From a gamma proteobacterium HTCC2207 (GTDB lineage: Bacteria > Pseudomonadota > Gammaproteobacteria > Pseudomonadales > Porticoccaceae): a stretch of DNA of 64,000 nt. A program made the position numbers and the translations under genes. This document shows, piece after piece, positions 7,683-17,751 of the stretch (positions are counted from its first letter, which is position 1; every line of letters begins with the position of its first letter). Under the pieces are notes generated by a model, which did no database searches, was not told where the DNA came from, and worked only from the letters and a program-made list of their open reading frames with translations. Location: positions 1 through 64,000 of the forward strand of contig CAJJAU010000027.1 in NCBI GenBank assembly GCA_905182275.1. The letters are read 5' to 3'.

Positions 7683-8420
7683 CTAGTCGACTATCGAGCG
7701 CTGACGAACAATTTCAAAAAGGCAGACACCCGTGGCTACCGACACATTCAGACTCTCAACCTCTCCAGCCATAGGTAACTTGGCCAGAAAATCACATTGT
7801 TTGGAGGTGAGATGACGCATTCCGTCACCCTCCGCCCCCATAACAACAACGATTGCGCCGGTTAAATCCATCTTGTACAAGGATTCCTTGGCCTCTCCGG
7901 TAGTACCCACCGCCCAGATGCCGAGCTGTTGTAGCTTGTCCAGTGTTCTGGTTAAATTAGTCACCGTTACCAAGGGTACCGATTCGGCAGCACCACAGGC
8001 TACTTTCTGAACCACCGGCGTCAAGCCAACAGAATTATCCTTGGGTACAATAACCGCATGTACCCCGGCAGCATCCGCTGATCGCAAGCATGCCCCTAAA
8101 TTGTGCGGATCAGTAACACCATCGAGCATTAGGAAAAAGCTTTGTGCTCCATGCCGCTCGGCTAGATCAACTAAAAAAGACTCATCGCGTGTCTCACCGG
8201 GCCGACAAAGCGCTATTACGCCTTGATGCCTGCCTTGAACCTTAGCATCAAGTTTCTTTGAGGTGACTGGCTGCAGCAGGATTCCATGCTGTTCGGCCAA
8301 ATTATAAATTTTCTGCAGACGATCATCGCGACGTCCACTTTGCACATGTATTTCAGCCACCCTTTGAGGGGCGGATTTCAGCATAGTTTGAATCGCGTGA
8401 ATGCCATAAATCCAATCCAC
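7683..8420 (-). CDS. rlmB: 23S rRNA 2'-O-methyltransferase RlmB
   Basis: RlmB methylates the ribose of G2251 in the 23S rRNA peptidyl-transferase loop. The product has the N-terminal substrate-binding domain (WIYGIHAIQTML) and a SpoU/TrmH trefoil-knot domain with LDGVTDPHNLGACLRSAD, VVMGAEGDGM and VESLNVSVATGV, the three SpoU motifs. The reading frame extends upstream to 8483, but GTG 8418-8420 is chosen because AGAGGAG lies about 7 nt before it and the resulting 245 residues match the family. The rnr gene usually linked to rlmB is absent here; the gene is divergent from an RDD protein. Confidence 0.92.
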   Translation of the reverse strand: MDWIYGIHAIQTMLKSAPQRVAEIHVQSGRRDDRLQKIYNLAEQHGILLQPVTSKKLDAKVQGRHQGVIALCRPGETRDESFLVDLAERHGAQSFFLMLDGVTDPHNLGACLRSADAAGVHAVIVPKDNSVGLTPVVQKVACGAAESVPLVTVTNLTRTLDKLQQLGIWAVGTTGEAKESLYKMDLTGAIVVVMGAEGDGMRHLTSKQCDFLAKLPMAGEVESLNVSVATGVCLFEIVRQRSIVD

Positions 8421-8546
8421 AAAAAAACTCCTCTGATATGTTTTTATCAATCGTTGATTGCGCATTGTACTGGCTTTGGGCACACTTCTGTTATCAAACG
8501 TTTCCCGATTCCCAAATAATACAGAAAAGCCAACGTTACCTTAACC

Positions 8547-9041
8547 ATGAACCAACATAAAACAGCTCCTACGAACTCAACGGCATATCCAATAGCGGGT
8601 TTAACTCGTCGTATTGCAGCAATGGTATATGATTTATTCCTTTTGGCCGCGATTGTTATGGCTTATGCTCTGACAGTGATAACCCCTTTGAGGTTCGCTT
8701 TTTACGGAATGCCTAGCAGCGATAGTAGTTGGGTGGGCTTTCCTCTTATGGTTAACATAGCACTAATGACTGGTCTGGCATTTATCCTGTGCGGCTACTT
8801 CTTTATATGTTGGCGTAAGCAAGGTCAATCGATGGGCATGAAAGCATGGCGGCTGAAACTTCAGCAATCTAGCGGGGAACTTGCCAGTGTCAGCCAATGC
8901 TGGCAGCGATCCTTGCTAGCCCCAGTATCTCTCGCTTTTTTTGGGCTAGGTTATCTGTGGTGTTTGATACCACCTAATAGAGGATGTGTTCACGATCGTC
9001 TTACCGGGACACAAGTGGTGACATTACCCAAAAGTAAATAA
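8547..9041 (+). CDS. RDD family membrane protein
   Basis: This 164-residue membrane protein has the RDD architecture: the opening GLTRRIAAMVYDLFLLAAI contains the R...D signature, and further membrane segments precede the charged GCVHDRLTGTQVV C-terminus with the late D typical of the domain. The QGQSMGMKAWRLKL segment between helices is also diagnostic. Members have varied proposed roles, including transport and ion antiport, but none can be assigned here. It is divergent from rlmB and lies 24 nt upstream of glpK, so the two may be co-transcribed. Confidence 0.8.
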   Translation: MNQHKTAPTNSTAYPIAGLTRRIAAMVYDLFLLAAIVMAYALTVITPLRFAFYGMPSSDSSWVGFPLMVNIALMTGLAFILCGYFFICWRKQGQSMGMKAWRLKLQQSSGELASVSQCWQRSLLAPVSLAFFGLGYLWCLIPPNRGCVHDRLTGTQVVTLPKSK

Positions 9042-9065
9042 AAACGTAACGCAGTGCAAAAAACT

Positions 9066-10565
9066 ATGAACGCTAAGAAATTTATTCTCGCCATAGACCA
9101 GGGGACAACATCATCCAGAAGCATGCTGTTTGATCGGCAGCTTTTGGTCACAGAGCAATCGCAGTGTGAGTTTCCTCAGCATTTTCCTGAGTCTGGCTGG
9201 GTAGAGCATAATCCTGACGACATTTGGAAAACAACCCTGAGAACCTGTCAAGAGGTCATATCTAAAATCTCCGCTGGGGCATCAGATATTGCCGCGATTG
9301 GTATTACCAACCAACGAGAAACGACTATTGTCTGGGAACGATCTACCGGAAAACCAATCTATAATGCGATTGTCTGGCAAGACAGGCGGACTGCTTCGCT
9401 CTGCGAATATCTTAAAAAAGAGGGTGTCGAAGCCCTAATTAGCGCTAAGACAGGCTTACTATTAGATCCCTATTTTTCGGCGACCAAGGTTGCGTGGCTT
9501 TTGGATAATGTTGCCAATGCGAGAGAAAAGGCAAACCGCGGAGAGCTCGCGTTTGGCACAGTAGACAGTTGGATACTTTGGAACTTAACTAACGGTAAGG
9601 TGCACGCCACTGACGCCACTAACGCATCACGTACCATGCTTTACAATATTCACTCAGGTGATTGGGATGATGAGCTTTTGGCACTGTTTAATGTGCCTCG
9701 CTCAATGCTTCCAGAGGTCAAGAATAGTGCTGATGATTTCGGCACTACAACCCTGTTTGGGTACCCCCTGAAGATTTATGGTATAGCAGGTGATCAACAA
9801 GCCGCGGCTATAGGGCAGGCGTGCTTTGACGTCGGCATGATGAAATCCACTTACGGGACAGGCTGTTTCGCTCTACTCAACACCGGTGAAAATGCTGTTG
9901 TTTCTAATAACCGCTTGCTCACCACTATTGCTTACCAATTAGATGGAAAAGTCACCTATGCCTTGGAGGGGTCGATATTTATTGCCGGTGCTGCGGTTCA
10001 GTGGCTCAGAGATGGTCTTGGCATTATCGAATCGGCTGAGCAAAGTGGTGCCCTGGCATCACAAGCAGATCCTAATGAGCAGGTTTACATGGTTCCTGCG
10101 TTTACAGGCCTTGGCGCACCATGGTGGGATGCAGACGCACGAGGCGCGATTTTTGGCTTGACCCGGAACACCGGCCCGGCAGAAATTGCCAAAGCCGCAC
10201 TCGAGTCTGTCTGTTACCAAACTCTAGATCTGCTCACAGCCATGCACGCGGACTGGACTCAACCACAAAAAACCGTGTTGCGCGTGGACGGCGGCATGGT
10301 TGCTAGTGACTGGACTATGCAGTGTTTAGCCGATATTTTAGAGTCACCGGTAGAACGCCCCAGTATCATTGAGACGACCGCTATGGGAGCCGCTTGGCTT
10401 GCTGGGTCTAAAACAGGACTATGGCCAGATCAACAAGAATTTGCGCGCGCCTGGAAATGTCAGCAACGCTTTGAACCGACGATGGAGAAACCGCTCCGCG
10501 ACATGAAAGTGGCCAACTGGAATAAAGCGATCTCTCGGCTAACCGCTGCGCCGCAAAAGGTATAA
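9066..10565 (+). CDS. glpK: Glycerol kinase
   Basis: GlpK phosphorylates glycerol to sn-glycerol 3-phosphate in the cytoplasm. The 499-residue FGGY-family product opens with [16 protein letters not shown] (phosphate-binding loop), then [38 protein letters not shown] and [10 protein letters not shown]. The length matches E. coli GlpK at 502. ATG 9066 is used; an in-frame GTG at 9054 is possible and neither has a clear Shine-Dalgarno. No glpF, glpD or glpR is adjacent, so the partner genes must lie elsewhere. Its last 27 bases overlap the end of lptG on the other strand. Confidence 0.95.
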   Translation: MNAKKFILAIDQGTTSSRSMLFDRQLLVTEQSQCEFPQHFPESGWVEHNPDDIWKTTLRTCQEVISKISAGASDIAAIGITNQRETTIVWERSTGKPIYNAIVWQDRRTASLCEYLKKEGVEALISAKTGLLLDPYFSATKVAWLLDNVANAREKANRGELAFGTVDSWILWNLTNGKVHATDATNASRTMLYNIHSGDWDDELLALFNVPRSMLPEVKNSADDFGTTTLFGYPLKIYGIAGDQQAAAIGQACFDVGMMKSTYGTGCFALLNTGENAVVSNNRLLTTIAYQLDGKVTYALEGSIFIAGAAVQWLRDGLGIIESAEQSGALASQADPNEQVYMVPAFTGLGAPWWDADARGAIFGLTRNTGPAEIAKAALESVCYQTLDLLTAMHADWTQPQKTVLRVDGGMVASDWTMQCLADILESPVERPSIIETTAMGAAWLAGSKTGLWPDQQEFARAWKCQQRFEPTMEKPLRDMKVANWNKAISRLTAAPQKV

Positions 10566-11606
10566 CCCCACTAAAAGACATAGCACTATAGGTGCAATAA
10601 CCGCGAAAACTACAGGAAACCCAAAGACTATACTGAATGGTCCAAGCAGATCCTGAAGGATTTTAAAGCCTATACCGACTAGCACTCCGGTAAAAATACG
10701 GAAGCCCATGGTAGCGTCTCGAAGAGGGCCAAAAACGAAAGAAATAGCAATTAGTACGAGCCCTAAAACTACCAGCGGTTGGAGCACCTTACGCCAGTAA
10801 GCAAGCTCATAAATAGCAGTGTCTGCTTTTTGCTGACGTAAAAAGTCAATGTGGCTATCCAGTATCCTGATCGGCAATGATGCCGCAGGCAGTATGTTAA
10901 CAGTTAGTATTTGTGGCGATAGCCCGGAATCCCAATGGCGGGTAATCTGCTTTTCTGTCACCGTTTTATTGTCATCAAATCGAGTGATAGAGACATTTTC
11001 TTCGACCCAAAACTGTTCGCTAGCGTTGTAGGTAGCTCTGCTCGAAAAACTTGCCTGTTGTAAATTTTGTGCATCATCAAATTGATAGCGAGTAACGCCG
11101 TAGAGAACTCCCCCTGGAAACACTGCGTTGAAGTGCATAAACTCACGTTCTTCACGAATCCATAGACCGGCAGCTGAATCTTGGGTTGAAGTGCCTTTGC
11201 GCAAGTATTCACGAGTTCCCTCAGCGCGTTGGTCTAGATAAGGCGAGAAATACTCCCCGATGGCAGCGCTGAGAATGATAAACACAAGTACTGGCTTCAT
11301 TACAAAATACACAATACGTACCAAAGAGACTCCTGACGCGCGCATCACGGTCACTTCACTGTTACCTGCTAGCAGCCCTAGACCGTAAAGGCAGCCGATC
11401 AACGAAGAAAGGGGGATATATTCGTAAACCGTCGAAGGCAATTTTGTAAATACGTAGATCAGCGCATCTAGGAAATAATAATCTCTTTGTATTGCTCGTG
11501 TTTGATCAATAATTTCGGCAACTACATCAAGCCCTACAATGACGCTAAGGGCCACAAGCACCGAACTAAAGACTGTGCTGCCAATATGGCGAGATAGGCG
11601 ACGCAT
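10539..11606 (-). CDS. lptG: LPS export permease LptG
   Basis: LptG is one of the two inner-membrane permeases of the LptB2FG transporter, which extracts lipopolysaccharide from the inner membrane toward the LptC-LptA bridge. The 355-residue protein has an N-terminal membrane block ([14 protein letters not shown]), the conserved [16 protein letters not shown] coupling segment, a periplasmic beta-jellyroll region and three C-terminal membrane segments. Its start shares one base with the lptF stop, so the pair is translationally coupled. It is convergent with glpK, overlapping by 27 bases, so the C-terminal coding of both genes uses the same DNA. Confidence 0.95.
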   Translation of the reverse strand: MRRLSRHIGSTVFSSVLVALSVIVGLDVVAEIIDQTRAIQRDYYFLDALIYVFTKLPSTVYEYIPLSSLIGCLYGLGLLAGNSEVTVMRASGVSLVRIVYFVMKPVLVFIILSAAIGEYFSPYLDQRAEGTREYLRKGTSTQDSAAGLWIREEREFMHFNAVFPGGVLYGVTRYQFDDAQNLQQASFSSRATYNASEQFWVEENVSITRFDDNKTVTEKQITRHWDSGLSPQILTVNILPAASLPIRILDSHIDFLRQQKADTAIYELAYWRKVLQPLVVLGLVLIAISFVFGPLRDATMGFRIFTGVLVGIGFKILQDLLGPFSIVFGFPVVFAVIAPIVLCLLVGLYLLRRSG

Positions 11607-12721
11607 TATGAGGATTTACCCCAACGACCAATAAGCGTATTTTTGAACTTTCGTAACCGTTCAGAGCCAGCCAAAGCCAAGCCAAACATCAGAAATCCTA
11701 GATGTACTGGCAGTAATGTCACATCGGATGAAATGCCACCGGACTCAATACTCCCGCGAACAGCATTCAGAGAGAGAAGATAGGCGAAGTAAAGTATTAT
11801 TGCCGGCAGCAGTCTGGCAAATCGTCCCTGACGAGGGTTAGTTCTGCTCAGAGGAACTGCCAATATCACAATTATCAGGAGCATCAAGGGCGTCGACAAC
11901 CGCCATTGCAAAGTCGCCTTGAGCTGTGGTTTCTCAGCTTCCCAAAGTTCAGCCGTGGGTATAGCGTCGGTTTCAGGGTCCTCGGCAACCCGTTTGGGTG
12001 GGCTTAATTTTGAACCGTACTGTTCAAAAGAGGTAATCTGATAATCGTTGTTACCGGGAATGCCCTCAATACGATAACCCTGATCGAGAACAAAAAATCT
12101 TTCGGTCCCGTCTATGGAGCGTTGCTGGCGGCCCTTCTTCGCAAAAATCACCACTGTTCGACTGTCAAAATCCTCTGCAGAGCCTGCGGTAACTGCCAAA
12201 AAAACGTCCTCTAACTCTCTATCATCATTGATACTTTCAGCATAGGTGACGCCCTTATCACCACTCAACTTATAGAATCGTTTAGGGCTGACCTTATCCA
12301 ACTCGGTCATTTCTTTTTGAACTTTTAAAATAGTCTCTGCTTTGGCTGCACCCGCGGGGGATACGGATAGACTCAACCATCCAACTAAAAGCGCGAGAAC
12401 TACTGCCACCACCAATGTATAGCCAACCAAATTAGCTTCAGAGACGCCGCATGATTTGAGCACACTCATTTCATTTTCAACATGCAATCGCCCGAAGGAC
12501 AGTAAAATAGCCAAGAAAAAAGCGAGAGGAATAGTCAACTCAAGGAAGCCTGGAATACGATAACCGATGACCGCAAATATAACGCCTGCATCCATATTTC
12601 CAGCTAAAGCGCTAGACAGGTATTTAACAAACCGCCCACTGATGAGCACTAACAAAAGCACAACGCAGATTGCGAAAGTCGTCGACAAAATTTCGCGAGT
12701 TAAATAACGGAAAATAATCAC
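11606..12721 (-). CDS. lptF: LPS export permease LptF
   Basis: LptF pairs with LptG and the LptB ATPase to extract lipopolysaccharide. The 371-residue product starts with IIFRYLTREIL, the standard LptF opening, from a GTG codon (12719-12721). It continues with SALAGNMDAGVIFAVIGYR, the coupling segment ENEMSVLKSCGVSE, a large periplasmic domain and C-terminal membrane segments beginning at TLQWRLSTPLMLL. The divergent pepA-holC-valS arrangement next to lptFG is widely conserved in gammaproteobacteria. Confidence 0.95.
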   Translation of the reverse strand: MIIFRYLTREILSTTFAICVVLLLVLISGRFVKYLSSALAGNMDAGVIFAVIGYRIPGFLELTIPLAFFLAILLSFGRLHVENEMSVLKSCGVSEANLVGYTLVVAVVLALLVGWLSLSVSPAGAAKAETILKVQKEMTELDKVSPKRFYKLSGDKGVTYAESINDDRELEDVFLAVTAGSAEDFDSRTVVIFAKKGRQQRSIDGTERFFVLDQGYRIEGIPGNNDYQITSFEQYGSKLSPPKRVAEDPETDAIPTAELWEAEKPQLKATLQWRLSTPLMLLIIVILAVPLSRTNPRQGRFARLLPAIILYFAYLLSLNAVRGSIESGGISSDVTLLPVHLGFLMFGLALAGSERLRKFKNTLIGRWGKSS

Positions 12722-12815
12722 AGTATTAGACTTATAGCCCTTGGGTGTAGTTAAACAAACTGTTATCGTTAGCGCCTATTATGTTACATCAAATCTGCAA
12801 TCATATGGAGCTCAC

Positions 12816-14279
12816 ATGGAGTTTAATGCATCCTCAGTACAACTATTAAAGATTAACGCTGATTCTCTAGTTTTGCCAACGGGCTCACAATTAGAAAATG
12901 TCGCTAAAGAAATTGATGAGGCGCTCGACGGCGCCATCACATCTCTCATCGAGTCTGGAGATTTTAGTGGCAAAGCTTCTGAGTCCTGCGTGTTGCTCAA
13001 CCTCAATACTCCCTTTCAACGAATTATTTTGGTAGGAACAGACGGCGCATCCAATCCTCAAAAAATGATTAAAGCTATTGAAGCCGGTGCCTCTGCAGTG
13101 TTTAAAACTCCTGCTGTGAGTGCTGTCTGGGCGATTGAAGGTTTGGCCGAAGACCATGACTGGCAGGCTAGCATAGTTGCCCGCAGCACAATGACTGCTG
13201 CCTATCAGTATTCTGGCACGGGTAAAAACCCTGAGCCAAAAAAGCTCAAGACCGTCACTTACTGGTGCGCCAACAAGAGTGATGCAAACACAGCTAATCA
13301 GGGCCTTAACTACGGCGGTGCGATTGGAAATGGTATGAATACCGCTCGCCAGCTCGGCAATCTTCCAGCGAACATTTGCACACCGAACTATCTTGCAGAA
13401 CAGGCCAGTCGACTCGCTGAAGGGCAAGTCAACCTCACTACCAGCATTTTGAATGAATCCGAGATGGAAAAACTCAAAATGGGTTCTCTACTGTCGGTCA
13501 GCACCGGTTCAGTGGAACCGGGAAATCTGATCGTAATGAATTACAAGGGAGCAGACAGCAGCGTAAAACCAATCGTTTTAGTTGGCAAGGCAGTGACCTT
13601 TGATACTGGTGGCATCAGCCTAAAACCGGGCCGCGGAATGGACGAGATGAAATTCGACATGTGCGGCGGAGCTTCTGTCTTTGGGGTTATGAATGCACTG
13701 CTAGAAACTAAGCTACCTGTCAATGTTATAGGTATTGTTCCAGCTGTGGAAAACATGCCCGCGGGCAATGCCACGAAACCCGGCGATGTGGTGACAAGCA
13801 TGTCTGGTCAAACCATAGAAGTACTCAATACTGATGCCGAAGGACGTCTGATCCTGTGTGATGCATTGACCTATGCAGGCCGCTTCGACCCTGACACAGT
13901 CATTGATATTGCCACCTTAACCGGGGCAGTTATCGGTGCGCTGGGAAAATTTACTTCAGGCCTTTTGTCTAACGATGATGAACTTGCTGATCAACTTTTA
14001 ATTAGCGGCACAAAAAGCGGTGACCGCGCTTGGCGATTACCTCTGTGGGAAGAATATGACAAGCAAATAAAAAGTAACTTTGCTGATATGGCTAATATTG
14101 GTGGCGAGGCCGGCACTATTACAGCTGCTTGCTTCCTTGCTCGTTTTACTAAGTCCTACAAATGGGCGCACTTAGACATCGCAGGCACAGCCTGGGTATC
14201 TGGACCACAAAAAGGTGCCACGGGCAGACCAGTACCCATGCTAATGGAGTATATTCGCAGTAAGACGGTCAGCGAATGA
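12816..14279 (+). CDS. pepA: Leucyl aminopeptidase (M17)
   Basis: PepA is a hexameric two-metal cytoplasmic aminopeptidase; in E. coli it also binds DNA for Xer recombination and carAB control. The catalytic domain is intact: VGKAVTFDTGGISLKPG (Lys and Asp metal ligands), DMCGGASVFG and the NTDAEGRLILCDAL signature, then ATLTGAV. The N-terminal domain is present, giving 487 residues. The frame is open back to 12741, but ATG 12816 is used because GGAG sits 5 nt upstream. It is divergent from lptF and followed by holC and valS. Confidence 0.95.
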   Translation: MEFNASSVQLLKINADSLVLPTGSQLENVAKEIDEALDGAITSLIESGDFSGKASESCVLLNLNTPFQRIILVGTDGASNPQKMIKAIEAGASAVFKTPAVSAVWAIEGLAEDHDWQASIVARSTMTAAYQYSGTGKNPEPKKLKTVTYWCANKSDANTANQGLNYGGAIGNGMNTARQLGNLPANICTPNYLAEQASRLAEGQVNLTTSILNESEMEKLKMGSLLSVSTGSVEPGNLIVMNYKGADSSVKPIVLVGKAVTFDTGGISLKPGRGMDEMKFDMCGGASVFGVMNALLETKLPVNVIGIVPAVENMPAGNATKPGDVVTSMSGQTIEVLNTDAEGRLILCDALTYAGRFDPDTVIDIATLTGAVIGALGKFTSGLLSNDDELADQLLISGTKSGDRAWRLPLWEEYDKQIKSNFADMANIGGEAGTITAACFLARFTKSYKWAHLDIAGTAWVSGPQKGATGRPVPMLMEYIRSKTVSE

Positions 14280-14313
14280 GTTTTACATCTCTCAAACATC
14301 GGCAGCCTAAACG

Positions 14314-14742
14314 TTGACTAATGTGTCTTTTTACAAGCTAGCTGGCGACCAGGTGATGGGTTTTGCATTAGTCGGGCAGCTAGTACAAAAAGCATTGGCT
14401 CAGGGGCAACAGGTGCTCTGCCTTATGCCTGACAGTGAATCTGTTAAGGCCTTGGACAGTCACCTGTGGGAGTTTCAATCTTCTTCTTTTTTGCCCCATG
14501 GTCGCGGGACTGACAATGCACCCATAGCGGTTAGTTGCGATCCAGATCCAGGCGATCATCACCAAATTTTAATTAATCTTCAACCCGATATTCCAACCTG
14601 GTTCAGTCGCTTTGACCGGGTCATTGAGATTATTTATCAAAATGAGAAATATGAGCAATCTAAAAGAGATAATTTTCTTTTTTATAAACAGCGCGGCTAT
14701 GCGCTCAGCTATCATGACCTGTCTGAAAAATTTAAAGGCTGA
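14314..14742 (+). CDS. holC: DNA polymerase III chi subunit
   Basis: Chi links the clamp-loader complex to single-strand binding protein. The 142-residue product begins with the family opening VSFYKLAGD and includes LVQKALAQGQQVLCL, then LDSHLWEFQSSSFLPHGR, the HolC core, and RFDRVIEI near the C-terminus. No ATG lies in frame at the start: TTG 14314 is used, with GTG 14323 (one residue before SFYKL) the alternative; neither has a clear ribosome site. It lies in the conserved pepA-holC-valS order. Confidence 0.88.
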   Translation: MTNVSFYKLAGDQVMGFALVGQLVQKALAQGQQVLCLMPDSESVKALDSHLWEFQSSSFLPHGRGTDNAPIAVSCDPDPGDHHQILINLQPDIPTWFSRFDRVIEIIYQNEKYEQSKRDNFLFYKQRGYALSYHDLSEKFKG

Positions 14743-14818
14743 TTGGTTGATTGAATCATTACTCTCAAAAGTTAACTACAAATAGACGGCAAAGCTAGCG
14801 ACAAAACGCGGCAACCTC

Positions 14819-14824
14819 TATAAT
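14819..14824 (+). promoter_or_regulatory. Candidate -10 of a valS promoter
   Basis: A perfect TATAAT lies in the 138-base gap between holC and valS, about 57 nt before the valS ATG. The -35 is weak: TAGCGA at 17 nt, or GCGACA at 15 nt. A promoter here would let valS be expressed apart from pepA-holC. Confidence 0.4.
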
Positions 14825-14880
14825 CGGATACCGTTAAATCAACTCACTTCAAAGATACCTTTGGGATATAAATTTCAATA

Positions 14881-17745
14881 ATGGACAAAACATTCCAACC
14901 AAATGACATAGAAACCAAATGGTATAAAACCTGGGAGCGCAATGGCTACTTTGCGCCCTCTGGCAATGGCGACCCGTACAGCATTGTGATTCCTCCGCCC
15001 AATGTGACGGGAAGCTTACATATAGGCCATGCTTTGCAACACGGCATTATGGACGCCCTCTCACGCTATGCCCGCATGCAGGGCAAAAACACACTCTGGC
15101 AGGTGGGTACTGACCACGCAGGGATCGCCACACAAATGGTGGTCGAGCGAAAGTTGGCCGCCGAAAATCTGCCTGGTCGTGAGGAGCTCGGTCGCGAGTC
15201 TTTTGTTAAAGAAATATGGAAATGGAAAGAACAGTCGGGCGGCACAATTACTGAACAAATGCGCCGCTTGGGTAACTCAGTTGACTGGGATACTGAGCGG
15301 TTCACTATGGACGATGGCTTTTATGCCGCGGTGCAAGAAGTCTTTATCCGTTTATACGACTCCGGACTAATTTACAGAGGAAAAAGATTAGTCAACTGGG
15401 ATCCCAAACTACACACCGCCATCTCTGATCTCGAAGTTGAAAATCGAGAGGTCAAAGGCAAAATGTGGCATCTTCGTTACCCTTTGGCTGCTGGACAGAA
15501 AACAGCCGATGGAAAAGATTATATTGTGGTCGCAACCACTCGACCGGAAACAATGCTTGGTGATACAGGCATTGCAGTGAACCCCAATGACCCGCGTTAT
15601 CAGGATTTGATTGGCAGCTCAGTCAACTTGCCGCTGGTGGCACGATCGGTACCTATATTTGCCGATGACTATGCCAATATGGAGAAAGGCAGTGGCTGCG
15701 TAAAGATTACGCCGGCCCACGACTTTAATGATTACGATGTTGGTCAGCGACACTCTTTACCGATGATCAATATGCTAACCACCAATGGCGATATTCGTGA
15801 GTATCCAGAGTGCGTTAATAGCGATGGCAGCGACAATAACGAGCTCGGGGCGACGATTCCAGAAAAATATCAAGGTATGGAAAGGTTTGCTGCAAGACGA
15901 GAAATTATTGCTGACTTTGAGGCCCTCGGACTGCTCGAGTCTATCGAAGAAAATGACATGACTGTGCCCTACGGTGATCGCGGCGGTGTTGTCATAGAAC
16001 CTATGCTGACTAATCAATGGTACGTCGATGCAAAAAAACTGGCTGTCCCAGCCATTGAAGCCGTTGAAGACGGACGTATAAACTTTGTACCCAAGCAATA
16101 TGAAAATATGTATTTTTCATGGATGCGCAACATACAAGACTGGTGCATATCCCGACAACTTTGGTGGGGACACCGTATTCCAGCATGGTATGACGAGGCT
16201 GGTAAAGCTTATGTCGGTAGCAGTGAGCAAGCCGTTCGTCATAAGTACAAACTGGGCGACATAAAATTAAGCCAAGATGAGGATGTTTTAGATACATGGT
16301 TTTCCTCAGCGTTATGGACTTTTGCTACCCAGGGCTGGCCTGACAATACCGATAGATTGAAAACATTCCACCCTACTGACGTTTTAGTCACCGGCTTCGA
16401 TATTATTTTCTTCTGGGTAGCCAGAATGGTCATGATGACAATGGAGCTGGTCAAAAATGACGATGGCAGTCCGCAGATACCATTCAAAACCGTCTACGTT
16501 ACTGGCCTGATTCGCGATGAGCAAGGCCAAAAAATGTCGAAATCCAAAGGTAACGTTTTAGATCCTCTCGACATGATAGATGGTATTGATATTGAGAGTT
16601 TAGTGGCAAAACGTACCGGCAATATGATGCAGCCAAAACAGGCAGACAAAATTGCTAGCCGTACGCGCAAACAATTCCCCGAAGGGATTGAAGCCCATGG
16701 CTCCGATGCCTTGCGATTTACCCTTTGTGCTCTGACTTCCACAGGTCGAGACATTAACTGGGATATGAAAAGGCTCGAAGGCTACCGCAACTTCTGCAAC
16801 AAAATATGGAACGCATCACGCTATGTCCTAATGAATGCTGAGGGCAAAGACTGTGCGCAAGAGGGTACTAATTACACCCTAAGCTTGGCTGATCGCTGGA
16901 TTATATCTAGACTTCAGCAGGCGCAGACAGATGTTAGTTCAGCGATTGAAAATTACCGTTTCGATCTAGCTACCCAAGCACTATATGACTTTATCTGGAA
17001 CGAATACTGTGACTGGTATCTAGAACTCTCTAAACCTGTTTTATGGGACGAAAAAGGCGACGAATCACTAAAGACAGGTACCCGCAGAACACTCGTTAGA
17101 GTGCTAGAGGCGACACTGCGGCTTGCCCATCCATTACTACCCTTTATAACCGAAGAAATATGGCAAAACCTTGCGCCGTTCGCCGGTATCACTATTGATT
17201 CAAAAAGCACGATTATGCTACAACCCTATCCTGTCGCAGATAATCAGGCCATTGATAAGAATGCATTATTAGATATCGAGTGGCTTAAAAAAGTTATCAT
17301 TGGTGTTCGAAATATACGTGGAGAAATGAATATATCACCAGCCACGTCGTTAAATGTATTTTTTACTCGCGGTGATGGTAATGATCAGCGACGCATTGAA
17401 GAAAATCGTCAATTTCTCAGCAAGCTAGCTAACTTGGAATCAATCACCTGGCTAGACAACCCCTCTGAAGCGCCTATGAGTGCAACTGCTCTTGCCGGAG
17501 AGCTTGAAATACTGGTTCCTATGGCGGGGTTGATTGACATCAACGCAGAACTAGCACGCCTAGATAGAGAAATTGATAAAATTTCTTTGGAAGCAAAAAA
17601 GCTCTCAGGAAAATTGAGTAATGAAAAATTCGTCGGCAACGCACCTGCAGAGGTAGTTGCCAAAGAACGTCAAAAACTCGCTGACTTTGAGAGTTCCCTA
17701 AGCCAACTCAACCAAAAACGTAACTCAATTGCAGAGATGGCGTAG
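14881..17745 (+). CDS. valS: Valyl-tRNA synthetase
   Basis: ValS charges tRNA-Val and edits mis-charged threonine. The 954-residue class I synthetase has the HIGH motif in [14 protein letters not shown], an editing (CP1) domain with [17 protein letters not shown], the KMSKS motif in [14 protein letters not shown], the anticodon-binding domain and a C-terminal coiled coil ([20 protein letters not shown]) typical of ValS. Length is as expected. It is the third gene of the pepA-holC-valS group and is followed after 6 nt by rep. Confidence 0.98.
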   Translation: MDKTFQPNDIETKWYKTWERNGYFAPSGNGDPYSIVIPPPNVTGSLHIGHALQHGIMDALSRYARMQGKNTLWQVGTDHAGIATQMVVERKLAAENLPGREELGRESFVKEIWKWKEQSGGTITEQMRRLGNSVDWDTERFTMDDGFYAAVQEVFIRLYDSGLIYRGKRLVNWDPKLHTAISDLEVENREVKGKMWHLRYPLAAGQKTADGKDYIVVATTRPETMLGDTGIAVNPNDPRYQDLIGSSVNLPLVARSVPIFADDYANMEKGSGCVKITPAHDFNDYDVGQRHSLPMINMLTTNGDIREYPECVNSDGSDNNELGATIPEKYQGMERFAARREIIADFEALGLLESIEENDMTVPYGDRGGVVIEPMLTNQWYVDAKKLAVPAIEAVEDGRINFVPKQYENMYFSWMRNIQDWCISRQLWWGHRIPAWYDEAGKAYVGSSEQAVRHKYKLGDIKLSQDEDVLDTWFSSALWTFATQGWPDNTDRLKTFHPTDVLVTGFDIIFFWVARMVMMTMELVKNDDGSPQIPFKTVYVTGLIRDEQGQKMSKSKGNVLDPLDMIDGIDIESLVAKRTGNMMQPKQADKIASRTRKQFPEGIEAHGSDALRFTLCALTSTGRDINWDMKRLEGYRNFCNKIWNASRYVLMNAEGKDCAQEGTNYTLSLADRWIISRLQQAQTDVSSAIENYRFDLATQALYDFIWNEYCDWYLELSKPVLWDEKGDESLKTGTRRTLVRVLEATLRLAHPLLPFITEEIWQNLAPFAGITIDSKSTIMLQPYPVADNQAIDKNALLDIEWLKKVIIGVRNIRGEMNISPATSLNVFFTRGDGNDQRRIEENRQFLSKLANLESITWLDNPSEAPMSATALAGELEILVPMAGLIDINAELARLDREIDKISLEAKKLSGKLSNEKFVGNAPAEVVAKERQKLADFESSLSQLNQKRNSIAEMA

Positions 17746-17751
17746 GGTTAA

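Noticed and set aside
12731-12758. Promoter-like TTGTTT-16 nt-TATAAG on the minus strand before lptF
   Set aside because: Its start point would fall about 3 nt before the GTG start codon, making lptF leaderless. The start codon itself is well supported by the IIFRYL family opening, so the promoter match is probably chance.
14749-14759. TGATTGAATCA palindrome between holC and valS
   Set aside because: It looks like an FNR half-site pair but has 3-nt spacing instead of 4, and valS is not an expected target.
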